64,000 bases of DNA from Caenorhabditis remanei (GCF_010183535.1 NC_071332.1:4588001-4652000), one strand, 5' to 3'; positions 47,080 through 57,714 are shown, numbered from the stretch's first letter. Numbers and translations: made by a program. The notes: generated from the sequence alone by a model not told the origin.

Positions 47080-47355
47080 TCAGTCAATAAAGTTTGGTAC
47101 TTGTAACTTTGGCATCACAGTGTTTCGACAAGTTGGCGCTTTAGAGATTAAGATGGAGTGCCAAATCCTTGCTGTCAGAAATGTTGAGTCATGTCAACGC
47201 CTTGTCCCTAACCCTCTCTATATTTTAAGAAACACGATTTCGGTTTTTCATAACTTTCAGCCATGAAGACTATCATTATTTCCACATTCATTTATTGGGC
47301 CGCTGAAATTTTCTTTGGATTAAACAATCTGCAAAACGGGCTCTTACCGCTTTGA
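47010..47355 (+). repeat. Duplication block A (with decayed start of a secreted protein gene)
   Basis: Homologous to 49366-49690. The block starts inside the preceding gene's GPI tail, runs through its polyadenylation signal ('gatcagtcaataaag', 'tggtacttgtaa'), and includes 'ttgctgtcagaaa', 'cctaaccctctctata' and 'cggtttttcataact'. It ends with a copy of the 49625 gene start: ATG at 47263 and 30 codons (MKTIIISTFI...) before a stop, with no downstream exons. This is a decayed 5' fragment. Confidence 0.85.
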
Positions 47356-47623
47356 GCAAGAGGGAATATATGGATATTTCCAGTTTTTTTTGGGTAGTGT
47401 TCTAGATTTAATCAAATTGCTTAAAACAAATAAGTTCTAGATATTTATGACGCTTATCATCAAACATAACCTAAATCAATTTTTCAAAATATCACGGAGA
47501 CTAACTCTATCATGAAATGTATTCTGAACTCCAACACACCAACTAGAATGAAACCCAATTACTTTCCGAAGGACGGCAATACATTTTTCTTTTTCCAAGA
47601 AGTGTCAAAATGAGTTTCCGGCA

Positions 47624-47631
47624 TATATAAG
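47624..47631 (+). promoter_or_regulatory. TATA-like box of the SRW gene
   Basis: TATATAAG ends 27 bases before the ATG at 47659. A short acceptor-like 'actagttccag' also lies 8 bases before the ATG, so either a very short leader or trans-splicing is possible. Confidence 0.45.
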
Positions 47632-47658
47632 TGCGCAAAAACTAGTTCCAGATTTGAT

Positions 47659-49262
47659 ATGGAAGCGAATTATGAATTTTTATTCACTGCATACAGTGAA
47701 AACTCCAAGAAATACTTGGTATTTATTGCAAAATACAGTACGATATTTATGGATTTTCTGATGTATTTTAATTGTGGACTGTCTTGTGTTGGACTGTTTT
47801 TAAATGTATTCCACATGTTTATACTGACTAGAAAATCAATGAGGACTAGTAGTGTAAACATTCTATTAATTGGAATAGCAGTCAGTGATATCATCAATCT
47901 TATGTATAATATTTATCATGATTTACCAATTTTGTGGAAGAGATACATGTCGCTTGAATGGTGAGATTAGGACATGTCGTTGATTATCTTTTTTTTCTAG
48001 CATTCCAACAAAGGGATACTATTTTGGGTTGTTCAATAAATACATAGATTCATTTCGAGCAATGTCTCGCATTGTCTCTCCGTGGCTTGGTGTTGTAATG
48101 GCTTGGGCACGGATGCTGATAGTCTATTTCCCTCTTAACCCAGCGTTCGATAAGTTCACCGAACCATTGTTCGCTTTCATTTCTATTGTTCTATTCTTAT
48201 TCATCAGTCTCATTACGGCAGGAGGAGGAATTTTTAACTTAAGCATTGATGAGACTGGAACATGGACGCCACTAGAAAGGTAACCTACTACGGGGATTGG
48301 GAGTAAGTACTAAAATCAATTGCGCTCCGCTGAAATTCAAAATGCCAGAATGAAACGTCGAATTGGATTAAAAAATTAAAATTTGAAATTCCCTCCAAGT
48401 CTAGTGGAGCGCGTCCAATTACAGTACTCACCCCAGACCCCCGTGACCTACTAAACAATACCTCACAAATTACTAAACTTTTTCAGTTGTGGATACCCTT
48501 CAAATTATACTGAACCGGAGTACGGGTTAGTATTGAATGAAGGACCTCTCGTTGATTTGGCACGCTTCCTAGTGTTTCTCAACGCAACATTTAAGGTTTT
48601 ATACAATACGTATTAGCCTTGTTGTATCAAAAAATGTTTACAGAATCTTCCTGCTATTATCCTCCCTTTCTTGACAATAGTGCTAATCAGAGGAATAAGA
48701 AAAGCACAAGATAGAAGAAAAAAGTTACGTGCTGGAAATGGAAACGAAGAGTAGGTTCACATTTCGAATTCAAACTTTCTTAACCTTTTCCAGCTCCCCA
48801 AAAGACAACACAACTCAGCTTGTCACGTATATGACTGTTTTTCTTGTTTTATCAGAGAGTACTGTAGGAATCACTATACTTTTGCAAGCTCTTGTGATAA
48901 GCTACAGTACGGATGTTATCCAAAATTTCGGAGTCTTGTAAGAATAAAAACAAGATTAAAAATTTAGAATACATTTATCATCTTTTCCAGATACATCAGC
49001 ACAAATTTCTATACTATCTTCAATATACTAATTACAATGAACTCAACAGTTCACTGTATCATCTGCATGAGGTTATCTTCACAGTATAAGCAGTGCGTTG
49101 TGAAATATTTTCCATGTATTCAATCGAAGAAAAATCAGGAGAAAGTTGTAAGTACCGATGGGAAATAACTAATTCAAACGTTCTGTTTTTTTTTAGATCT
49201 CTGTCATTCCAAATACTGTTTCTGCAGTTAGATCACCAACTATTAAAACAACAGCTGTATAA
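47659..49262 (+). CDS. SRW-class serpentine chemoreceptor, 387 aa
   Basis: Exons 47659-47960, 48001-48279, 48487-48595, 48644-48750, 48794-48937, 48991-49147, 49197-49262; all phases agree. TM1 ends in VGLFLNVFHMFILTRKSMRT, followed by SSVNILLIGIAVSDIINLMY, the classic signature of the nematode SRW family, which resembles peptide receptors. TM3/intracellular loop 2 reads VVMAWARMLIVYFPLNP. TM5 is LPAIILPFLTIVLIRGIRKA and TM6 LVTYMTVFLVLSESTVGITI; TM7 contains FNILITMNSTVHCIICMRLS. Length is normal for the family and no reading-frame damage is visible. Intron 48280-48486 contains an inverted-repeat element. The gene lies between two copies of a duplicated segment. Confidence 0.95.
48296..48455. 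mobile_element. Inverted-repeat element in an SRW intron, 'gcgctccactaga' family
   Basis: 'gggagtaagtactaaaatca' and 'gcgctccgctgaaa' pair with 'tctagtggagcgcgtccaat' and 'acagtactcaccccagac'. Related to 39885-40085. Confidence 0.75.
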
Positions 49263-49365
49263 CTTGGTTTTGTGACAGCCGTTTAAAATTATTATAACGT
49301 TTCCTTTCTTGAAACATTTTTTGAATATTTTTTCTCATGGCTCTTATCCACAAGTTTTATATATT

Positions 49366-49690
49366 AGCTACCAACTCGTCTGGAAATATCCTCGGTATCT
49401 TCTTGTCTCTAATCATCGTAATTTATTTTTGATCAGTCAATAAAGTATGGTACTTGTAATTTAGGTGTTTCTACATGCTGGCCCTTAAGAAATCCAGACC
49501 AAATGACAAATTCTTGCTGTCAGAAACGTTGAGCCGTGCTCGAACAGCTGTTCTTGTCGAAGAACTCTTCCTAACCCTCTCTATATCTTAAAAAACACGA
49601 CTCGGTTTTTCATAACTATCAACCATGAAGACTATCGTGTTAATTATTTCCACACTCATTTTTTGTTCCGCTGGAATTGTCTTGACGCCT
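49366..49690 (+). repeat. Duplication block B (orphan GPI-tail exon end plus start of the next gene)
   Basis: 49366-49432 encodes ATNSSGNILGIFLSLIIVIY plus a final Phe and TGA, a second copy of the GPI tail of the 46338 gene without the rest of that gene. It is followed by 'gatcagtcaataaag' and the same spacer and leader as block A, ending in the intact start of the 49625 gene. The orphan tail is a pseudogene fragment. Confidence 0.85.
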
Positions 49691-50094
49691 CCGGAGAAGA
49701 ATGAGAAATCGGGACACGACTACATGGTTTTGGATTTCAGTGACAATGAGCTACCCGTTCAAATAGCAACTTCTAAGGAAGAGCAAGTAAGTGATAATCA
49801 AACTTGATAAATAACTTATGATACTGGTCATATTTTAGAAAAAGTCAAGAGATATCCCAACCTCAACGAAATAAACTTGCATAAGGTGAGCAGTGTTAAT
49901 GGAATTCATCCACTTATATGATTCCAGATTGCCTACTTGGGAAGAAAAGATGGGCGAATTTATCCAAAGAACCACGTGAGTTTACTGTCAAACTTTTTTA
50001 AAGTTTGTCTTTTTTTCAGAAATTTTACTACTGGGACAGAACACGACGGAAGATGTTGAATGTTGTGGAAGAGTCGAGTGGAAAGAAACGTTAA
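49625..50094 (+). CDS. Small secreted basic protein, 111 aa, unknown function
   Basis: Exons 49625-49790, 49839-49885, 49928-49975, 50020-50094. Signal peptide MKTIVLIISTLIFCSAG is followed by an acidic stretch and a basic C-terminal half (RYPNLNEINLHKIAYLG, NHKFYYWDRTRRKML, ending SSGKKR). The first donor is ambiguous: the sequence CAAGTAAGTGATA offers a canonical GTAAGT (exon end 49786), which shifts the frame to a stop 11 codons into exon 2, and GTGATA four bases later (exon end 49790), which keeps the long frame open through all remaining exons. I chose the latter because exons 3 and 4 then read cleanly in phase. The start of this gene is duplicated at 47263. No family recognised. Confidence 0.6.
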
Positions 50095-50239
50095 GGAAGT
50101 ACCTACAGGATGTTTTTACTATAAATAGTTTTCCATATTGTTTATGAATCGATAAATGACTTCTGAGCCAATTATCCGACTCGTTTGCTTTAATACTCGA
50201 TGTGCAGTAGCCTCGAGTCATTTTTAGTGCTTTTAGTAC

Positions 50240-50370
50240 GGTTTGGTTTAGGGACGAGATGTGGGTCTCGTCGCGACTACCGTACTTTCAAAACTTTTTT
50301 ATGGGTAAAGTACGGTAGAGAGCCGCCGTAAATCGAAGTACCGCAGCGAGACCCACACCTCATCCTCGGG
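50240..50370. repeat. Imperfect inverted repeat, 'gagacccacatctcgtcc' type
   Basis: 'ggacgagatgtgggtctcgt' on the left pairs with 'gcgagacccacacctcatcc' on the right around 'agtacggtag'. It lies between two small secreted protein genes. Confidence 0.7.
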
Positions 50371-50609
50371 CCGAACTTTGAGCGAGTGGTCAGCCACCGG
50401 CGAATGGGTAATAAGACTGAATTTCTGACAGAAAATTGTTCTCTGCCTCTCTCACATCTACAGCCAACACTAGTGAGAACAGTGATAAATGAGCCTAGCA
50501 AATTGACCAACTGCTCTGTCGTATCCCTCCATTTTTTTTCATTCCTAACCGATATTTTCAAATTTCCAACTCCTCAAATTAGTTTCCAACTTTATTTTAG
50601 GTGAAAACC

Positions 50610-51644
50610 ATGAAAAACTTCATCATATTACTACTTGCCATCACCAGTATAGTCATGTCCTACCCATCTTCAGCTAATGAGACCTCTATTGAACTTTATG
50701 AACTTGACTCCAAAAATGATACCTCGGTAAGTTTCCGACATATCAAATTATAATAGTTTACTATAATTCAGCTCATTGTCATCACTGAAACAATGGACAT
50801 GAAAGAGGAGAAGCAAAGAGTGAGTTATTCTTAAATGTATTAGATTTAACTCAAACCTTTCTGTAGTGGATTGACGAGAATATCAATGCTTTCAAGCAAG
50901 CTCAAGAAGAAAAAGTAAGTTTTTACCAACTTGCTGATTTCAGCGTATCTAATTTCAGCAAAAAAGGAATGATGAGATTTTGAAATTTTGGAATGAAGCA
51001 ATGAGAATCAAGGAGGAAGAGGAAAGAAAGAAGGCGGCTGAAGATGTACGTTGATTTTCTTATACATACATATAAGACGGTTGAAATTTCAAAAGTTCAG
51101 AACATTGAAGAAAATTCTCAAAAATTCAATATTTTTGGACCTCTCCAATTAATGCTGAGCAGATTTATTAAAATGTAAAAAAATGGACAGAAAAACGGGG
51201 GCAGATTTTCCAACGGGGGCAGATTTTCCAAATAAACTTCACGTGAAATTTTTTCTTTTTTCAGATCTTCAATTTTTTTCCAGAATTTCAAACTTGGAAA
51301 ATCTGCCCCCGTTTTTCTGTCCATTTTTTTACATTTTAATAAATCTGCTCAGCATTAATTGGAGAGGTCCAAAAAATTTTCTTCAATGTTTTGAACTTTT
51401 GAAATTTCAACCGTCTTATCGATATTTTTTTTTTCCAGCAAAAAATGATTGACGAGAATATCAATGCTTTCAAGCAAGCTGAAGAAGAAAAGGTGAGTTA
51501 ATTAACAACAGACAACCCTGGCTTGAATTTCTACCGATGTCAAGTTTTATTTTTCAGAAAAACGAAACCATGAGCACTGACACTGGGCCGAAGAGAGCAT
51601 GCCTACATTTGTTCATCACTGAAATATGCTTCTGGTTCGCGTGA
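50610..51644 (+). CDS. Small secreted coiled-coil protein with duplicated exon and C-terminal C-x8-C-F loop, 146 aa
   Basis: Exons 50610-50726, 50772-50819, 50867-50914, 50959-51045, 51439-51492, 51558-51644; every intron is phase 0. A TTTATTTTAG acceptor 9 bases before the ATG suggests trans-splicing. Signal peptide MKNFIILLLAITSIVMSYPS is followed by a charged helical body. Exons 3 and 5 encode nearly the same peptide (IDENINAFKQAQEEK and IDENINAFKQAEEEK), a tandem exon duplication separated by a Lys/Glu-rich exon. The C-terminus GPKRACLHLFITEICFWFA has a dibasic site followed by two cysteines eight residues apart. The gene at 54449 has the same C-x8-C-F ending, so they are probably paralogues. 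Function unknown; a processed cyclic peptide is possible. Confidence 0.8.
51073..51419. mobile_element. Near-perfect inverted repeat filling an intron of the 50610 gene
   Basis: 'aagacggttgaaatttcaaa' pairs with its complement at 51400-51419. Both arms contain 'ggacagaaaaacgggggcag' or its complement and 'aatgctgagcagatttatt'. Arms of about 120-150 bp surround a ~60-base loop. The element sits between the two duplicated exons. Confidence 0.9.
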
Positions 51645-51735
51645 AAGTTGAATCATAGTATTTTTTAAAACTTTTGTTATTCCAGATTTATTTTGAATTT
51701 ATCTATAAGACGCACTCTCTGACTCGTTCGATCAC

Positions 51736-53625
51736 CCATAGTCACACGAAAAAAGTTGACCATCTCCGATTTGCCTATAATTTTGATCAAAAATAGTATC
51801 AATTGTCCTCAGCAAATTGGGGTACTTTTTGGCCGGGTCCATCACCTGGGTACCTAGGAAAATCAAAAAATCGATATTTTTCGAAAATTTTTCCTGAAGT
51901 AGTTAGGTATGAAATCTCAACGGGAAATTATTGTAAACACTATTTTAAGCATTTTTGTGTTCAAAAGAAAATTCCAGCTCAACACCTTCATTGTGAAAAT
52001 TTTCAAAATGTATGAAATTTTTGGGTTTTTTTCATAAAATCGTTTTTATCTCGGCAGTGACCCGACAAGACGGGCTTTTTTATTTGATATTCGAAATCTA
52101 CATAAAATTTGGTATCGGAAACATGCTGTCCCTACTTGTATCTCTAGGACCCAAGAACGGTTTTTATGGGAAGTATGGGAAAAAATGCGATTTTTATTAT
52201 CGAGGTCTTCCGGTAAATCATTTTTATGGTTCCAAAACAATGGTTTTTGCAAATTTTTCATTGAATCATGTCATTTTACTTCAGTTCCAACACAGTTTTC
52301 GATCATACCACAAAAAAAAATTTCGAAAAAATTGAGTTTTTTGAATTTTTGAAATTTTTCTCTGAATTGAATCATTCGAGCTGAAATATTGAGGATGACA
52401 GTATAAAATTAAAAAAATACGACTGGAACATATTTTAAATTTATAAAAAAAATTGATTTCCATCATTGGGTCATCTGCAATTTACGTTTTCAAGATGAAA
52501 TTTAGCGAAATGTTCAACTAGGTAAGTTGGTGCTATGGTACGTCATATTTGCATATTTATTTGACAGAGGACTGTGTTGAAAATGACAGGAAAAATTAAA
52601 AAACTACAAAAAGTGACTGATATAACAAGATTTTCAAAAAAAAAGACAAAAATAAGACTCATGCATGTTCAATGGTCTGAACTTTTGTGGAAGTCAAAAA
52701 AGTTTTTTTTTTGTCTTTTTTTTTGAAAATCTTGTTATATCAGTCACTTTTTGTAGTTTTTTAATTTTTCCTGTCATTTTCAACACAGTCCTCTGTCAAA
52801 TAAATATGCAAATATGACGTACCATAGCACCAACTTACCTAGTTGAACATTTCGCTAAATTTCATCTTGAAAACGTAAATTGCAGATGACCCAATGATGG
52901 AAATCAATTTTTTTTATAAATTCAAAATATGTTCCAGTCGTATTTTTTTAATTTTATACTGTCATCCTCAATATTTCAGCTCGAATGATTCAATTCAGAG
53001 AAAAATTTCAAAAATTCAAAAAACTCAATTTTTTCGAAATTTTTTTTTGTGGTATGATCGAAAACTGTGTTGGAACTGAAGTAAAATGACATGATTCAAT
53101 GAAAAATTTGCAAAAACCATTGTTTTGGAACCATAAAAATGATTTACCGGAAGACCTCGATAATAAAAATCGCATTTTTTCCCATACTTCCCATAAAAAC
53201 CGTTCTTGGGTCCTAGAGATACAAGTAGGGACAGCATGTTTCCGATACCAAATTTTATGTAGATTTCGAATATCAAATAAAAAAGCCCGTCTTGTCGGGT
53301 CACTGCCGAGATAAAAACGATTTTATGAAAAAAATCCAAAAATTTCATACATTTTGAAAATTTTCACAATGAAGGTGTTGAGCTGGAAGTTTCTTTTGAA
53401 CACAAAAAATGCTTAAAATAGTGTTTACAATAATTTCCCGTTGAGATTTCATACCTAACTACTTCAGGAAAAATTTTCGAAAAATATCGATTTTTTGATT
53501 TTCCTAGGTACCCAGGTGACGGACCCGGCCAAAAAGTACCCCAATTTGCTGAGGACACTTGATACTATCTTTGATCAAAATTATAGGCAAATCGGAGATG
53601 GTCAACTTTTTTCGTGTGACTATGG
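51736..53625. mobile_element. 1.9 kb near-perfect palindrome
   Basis: Left arm 51736-52652 and right arm about 52705-53625 are inverted copies with only a handful of differences by eye (for example one base in the 'ccgggtccatcacctgggt' region and one in 'agaaaattccagc'). The loop is about 50 bases. Weaker inverted similarity ('gacgcactctctgactcg' / 'cgactctgagagtgcgtc') extends it about 35 bases each side. The 107-codon ORF in each arm is the same sequence seen twice and shows no domain. The arms' near identity implies a recent origin or gene conversion. Confidence 0.92.
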
Positions 53626-53699
53626 TCTGTTGATCGATGCTCGATCGACTCTGAGAGTGCGTCATAAAACTTATTTATATCATATTGAAAAAGTCAGTT

Positions 53700-54436
53700 T
53701 GTGCCAATAAATGTCTGATACACAAACTCGTCTATAACAGAGCTATCCGTTTTGCGTTTTAGGCCGCTACTCATAATTCTGGGAATGCGGATTCCTAGAC
53801 CATCTATCAGGGATTCTAGGCCACTATCCAAAATACCAGGAATTTGTATTGTTAGGCCTTCTCAAAGGGATTTTAGGCCGTGATTCAAAATTACAGAGCT
53901 CTGTGTTCCTAGGTCATGGGGTACACCGATCCGAGGAAACTAGACAAACTGAAATATGTGATTATTTCTAGACAAGCTTGGCACTGTCTAGAGAAGTTAC
54001 CCAGATTATGGACAGGCTTTAACCAATTTGCAACAATCCCAAGCCCTATGTACCTGAAAAAGTTATCGGGAATTCCGACTTCCGTACAACAAAACATGTC
54101 GGTTCTCTGTAACTCTGGTAGCTGAGGACTGACCCATCTCTCTCCATTTTCTGTCCTGACTCCATCACGCCATCTTCTCTTATAAAAAAATAAATATCAT
54201 TCGATCCTTTCCAACCGTTTTAACAATTGAGCCCACACAACATTCTCCGAGCATCCTCTGACGCATCATCAAAAAAACCGTGAGGGATCTGTCATTGTCC
54301 AGTGAAACAGTCATTAGTCATTCGAAACTGAAGAGCGGACCAACTGTTCCCTCCTTTCACTCTTCCTGGTTAGCTTCACAATTATTTTTTGATTTTGCTC
54401 TCATTCGCAATTTTCTAAATATTTTTTTGAATTTCA
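53700..54436. other. Intergenic, with 'taggcc' short repeats
   Basis: 53760-53930 repeats a loose pattern 'ttctaggcc(a/g)ctatc(c/a)aaaatac' three or four times. The remainder looks like a promoter for the 54449 gene, which begins 12 bases after a TTGAATTTCAG acceptor. Confidence 0.45.
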
Positions 54437-54448
54437 GAAACTTTTCAA

Positions 54449-55060
54449 ATGAGGGTTCTATCTATCTGGTTTCTGGCTATAAGCCTCATCTGTCTCATAC
54501 AATGCATCCCGATTTCTCGGACTTCGCCGTCTGCAAAATTCCGGCGTTGTCTACCGACGGATACCGTGACCCATAACGATACGGTGAGCTAGATTTGTCA
54601 TGAAACTAAAAACCTATGAATGAAATTTTCAGATCATTGAAATTCCAGTCAAAGCGGATTCCCCTGTCCAGGTGAGTTAAAAATTTTCAGGTCAAATTTA
54701 TAAATATTGAATTTCAGAATGAAAACGGGTTTACCAGTCTCAAAGAACAGGAAGCTTTGGGAGTGAGTAGTCAAGTAATTTATTCAAAATAAAAACGTTT
54801 CGATTTCAGAAATTAAAAGAAGAGAGCTTGGAAGAAAAACTTGCAAATCATCAGTTGAAGAGAGAGATGAGAAGACGTGTAAGTGATGGTTTCAGTGGAA
54901 ATTTTCAGTAATGAGAGCTCTAACTAAGACACAATATCTAACAGTTGATACTATAACTTTTTTGTCACCAGAATATGTTTTTCAGAAACAAGAAGAAAGT
55001 GACGTGCCGTGTTTGAGGACACGGTTTTTTACGTTCTGTTTCGGTATCAAAATCAACTAA
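54449..55060 (+). CDS. Small secreted protein with C-terminal C-x8-C-F loop, 120 aa
   Basis: Exons 54449-54583, 54633-54671, 54718-54762, 54810-54878, 54986-55060; all introns are phase 0. Signal peptide MRVLSIWFLAISLICLIQCI is followed by a charged, probably helical body (KLKEESLEEKLANHQLKREM) and a terminal segment DVPCLRTRFFTFCFGIKIN. Cysteine spacing and the following Phe match the 50610 protein, as does the exon-1 ending in Asn-Asp-Thr followed by an Ile/Leu-Ile start of exon 2. A spliced-leader acceptor at 54436 fits the ATG. AATAAA signals are at 55119 and 55134. Function unknown. Confidence 0.8.
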
Positions 55061-55118
55061 TGGAGTTTTTTGCAGCTGTAATTTCTCTGATTGTTTTCTG
55101 TTTGAATTACTTTGTCAT

Positions 55119-55139
55119 AATAAACTATTGTTTAATAAA
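55119..55139 (+). terminator. Two polyadenylation signals of the 54449 gene
   Basis: AATAAA at 55119-55124 and 55134-55139, about 60-75 bases after the stop codon. Confidence 0.75.
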
Positions 55140-55667
55140 ATGGTGTAACTGTCAGAGCTTTTGAAATACTCGGAAAACATGGGCAACGCTTGGTTGAATG
55201 ATAATCATCCGGGAAAATTATATAAAAGTTTTGATCTATCCGAAATCTTGGAGTGTTGTTGCTCCCAAAAGTTTCATGTCAGTTGCGAGCCGTTTACTAG
55301 GGAAAGATCCCGAGTCGAGTTGGAGTTACAGGTCGAGACATATTTCACTAGAACGGAAATTTTTGCGCTGACTTCAAATCTGTATCCGGTTTTTGCTAAA
55401 CAATCTCGTGAAAAAAGTTATTTGCGTTTTTGTGGCTTCTCACTGCAAAAATGAGCATTTTCAAGTCTCCCAAAAGTTTGTCGTTAGTTAGTCGCCTTGC
55501 AGTTTCATAACGATCAAAAAACGGAACGTGAAAAGAATTGCAAAAATTGCTTCAGTAAGGGATGATTCTCCCAACACCGCCTACCTTGAATTCAACAAAA
55601 AATCTGGGACTTAACAAGGTGTCTTTAAGGATTTAGACTTCATACACGCGTAAAGGGTTTAAACTCA

Positions 55668-56490
55668 CAAGGGAATGACCCTGAGTGTCCTCCGAGTTTC
55701 TCAACGACGTTTTCACAAAAAATAGGTTTTACCGAGACTAGAACAACAATATATGTTTTAGGTGCAACAAGCTTGTTTCCAGCTAATGGCTTTTTTTTCC
55801 TATTTTTCATTTTTTTCAAAATTTTTCAGTCGAGTCACTTTGAGACACTGTAACTTTCTTCATTTTGAAGGATTTCATGAAATTTAAAGTGTTATAAAAA
55901 GGTGAAGGTGTAGGCTACAAAAAAGCTAATTGGACCAATTTACCAAAACTAAAACCTGGAAAGATACGAGTCAAAACGTGAGAATGGACAGTACTCATTA
56001 CATGAAAATCGTTGAAAAATCTATGACCGCATTCATTTTATCTGCGATCAGAGAGTTATCAAAACATAATATTGGTTTCAAGAACTGTGTTTTGGCATGT
56101 TTTTACAACATTACTTCATAATCTGTGTTTACGTGGAAATGGTCTTGAAAGTTGAAAAAATGAAAAAAGAAGTCTTTGAAATGAAAGGTGAGCCATATAT
56201 TTGAACATGTATGTGTATCTCACTCAACACGGGAAATCGGATAGACATGGTTCCCCGAGACCTTTTTTCGAAAATGACCACTTTCTGATTTCATGAGTAC
56301 TGTCCATTCTCACGTTTTGATTTGTATATTTCCAGGTTTCAGTTTTGGTGAAAGGTCCTGTTAGCTTTTTTGTAGCCCGCATCTTCACCTTTTTATAACA
56401 CTTTGAATTTGTTGTTCTAGTCTCGGTAAAACCTATCTTTGGTGAAAACGTCGTTGAGAAACTCGGAGGACACTCAGGGTCATTCCCTTG
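55668..56490. mobile_element. Long inverted-repeat element (~820 bp)
   Basis: 'caagggaatgaccctgagtg' at the left end pairs exactly with 'cactcagggtcattcccttg' at the right. Inner blocks 'aaaaaggtgaaggtgtaggc' and 'gagaatggacagtactca' also recur inverted ('gtagcccgcatcttcacc', 'tgagtactgtccattctc'). Arms are interrupted and more diverged than those of the 51736 palindrome. Confidence 0.85.
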
Positions 56491-56947
56491 TCAGAAAATA
56501 CATTTAAATTTGAAGATTTTCGAAACCATGGCTTTTGCTCTTTCATCTTGGTATTTTGCAGAGAACATTTGTTGCTGCCTTAACAGAAGCTGGTCGAAAT
56601 AAAACTGGTTTAAATAAGAACTGGTACTAATTAGAACCCTCGGATATAGGCTTAGAGGCCTTAGAGCTTCTAACTTGTACTAGTTCTGAGTCGGACGGTT
56701 CTGATTAGGGCAGCATCCACACCAGTCATCTTTATTTCTCATTATCATTGTTTACAAATTTTTAAAAACCACCATCTTTTTTCAAAACTATGAATCACCT
56801 GAAAAAACTGACCGAGATCTTTCCTCCTTTCCGTTTTCCCTTTCCATTTCCTTTTCTGCCTTGTGCGCCTCCCATCAAAATACGTACTGTTTTCTAATCA
56901 AATGTTACTGATTAGATAACTTCAGTTCATGCCTTCATCCCATCTTT

Positions 56948-56958
56948 TATATAAAAGG
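56948..56958 (+). promoter_or_regulatory. TATA box of the 56994 gene
   Basis: TATATAAAAGG ends 35 bases before the ATG. No TTTTCAG acceptor lies in the short leader, so this gene probably starts from a conventional promoter instead of being trans-spliced. Confidence 0.6.
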
Positions 56959-56993
56959 CGCTGGTGAAACTCTAGAAAATCAAGAGATCCGTC

Positions 56994-57586
56994 ATGAGAA
57001 CACTACCGATTCTTCTTCTGGCTATTGTTGGAGCGGTTTATTGTTGGCCAATTCAAAATGATGAAGAAATCGGAGTCGATGCTCGGAGTCGAGTACTCGG
57101 AGCTTCTGAATCCAATCGAGCTGAGATGGTGGAGAGAGTGAAGAGAGCAAGTGATAAGAAGTTGGAGAGACAATTGGAGAAAGTTGTGAGTTTTATTGGC
57201 CGAAAATTTTCAGATTTAAAATTTGTAAATTTTCAGATGAAGAAGGTGGAGAAGATTCAGGATAAGATTGAGGAGAACAAGAACAAGAGGGTTTGTTGTG
57301 AAGGCTAAAATTTCAAATAATCAACTGGTTATTTCAGGATAAGAAGAACAAGAATAAGAACAAGAAGGATGATGATGATGAGGAAGAGGAGGAAAAGGAT
57401 AAGAAGAAGAAGGATAAGAAGAAGGACGACGATGATGAGGAGAAGAAGAAAGACAAGAAGAAAAAGGATGATGATTCTGAGGAAGAAGACAAGAAGAAGG
57501 ATAAGAAGAGGGGGAAGAAGCAGAGTGATGAAAGCGAAGACTCAGAGGAAAAGGATAAGAAGAAGAAGAATAGAAGAAGAGACTGA
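56994..57586 (+). CDS. Secreted Lys/Asp/Glu polyampholyte pre-pro-protein, short paralogue (164 aa)
   Basis: Exons 56994-57185, 57237-57290, 57338-57586; phase-0 introns. Signal peptide MRTLPILLLAIVGAVYCWP is followed by a ~31-residue acidic propeptide and ERVKR, a furin-type cleavage site. The mature part starts ASDKKLERQLEKV and continues as a short coiled coil (MKKVEKIQDKIEENKNKR). The last exon is 82 residues of almost only Lys, Asp and Glu with a few Ser (KKDDDDEEEEEKDKKKK type), including acidic Ser sites (DDDSEEED, QSDESEDSEE) suited to CK2- or Fam20-like phosphorylation. Paralogous to the 59664 gene exon by exon. No known family recognised. AATAAA is at 57626. Confidence 0.85.
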
Positions 57587-57714
57587 ACATTTAGAATTTG
57601 TGGTTATCTGTAATAATTTTTCGATAATAAATCATCAATCGATATTGATAATATATATTTTATTCAAAAAAGCAGAGATAGGCAAGAGCTTACAGAGGAG
57701 CAGAGCTTACAGTA

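Noticed and set aside
52012..53348. 107-codon ORFs on opposite strands
   Set aside because: They are the same sequence read from the two arms of the palindrome. They have no domain or start context, and the composition is that of AT-rich repeat DNA.
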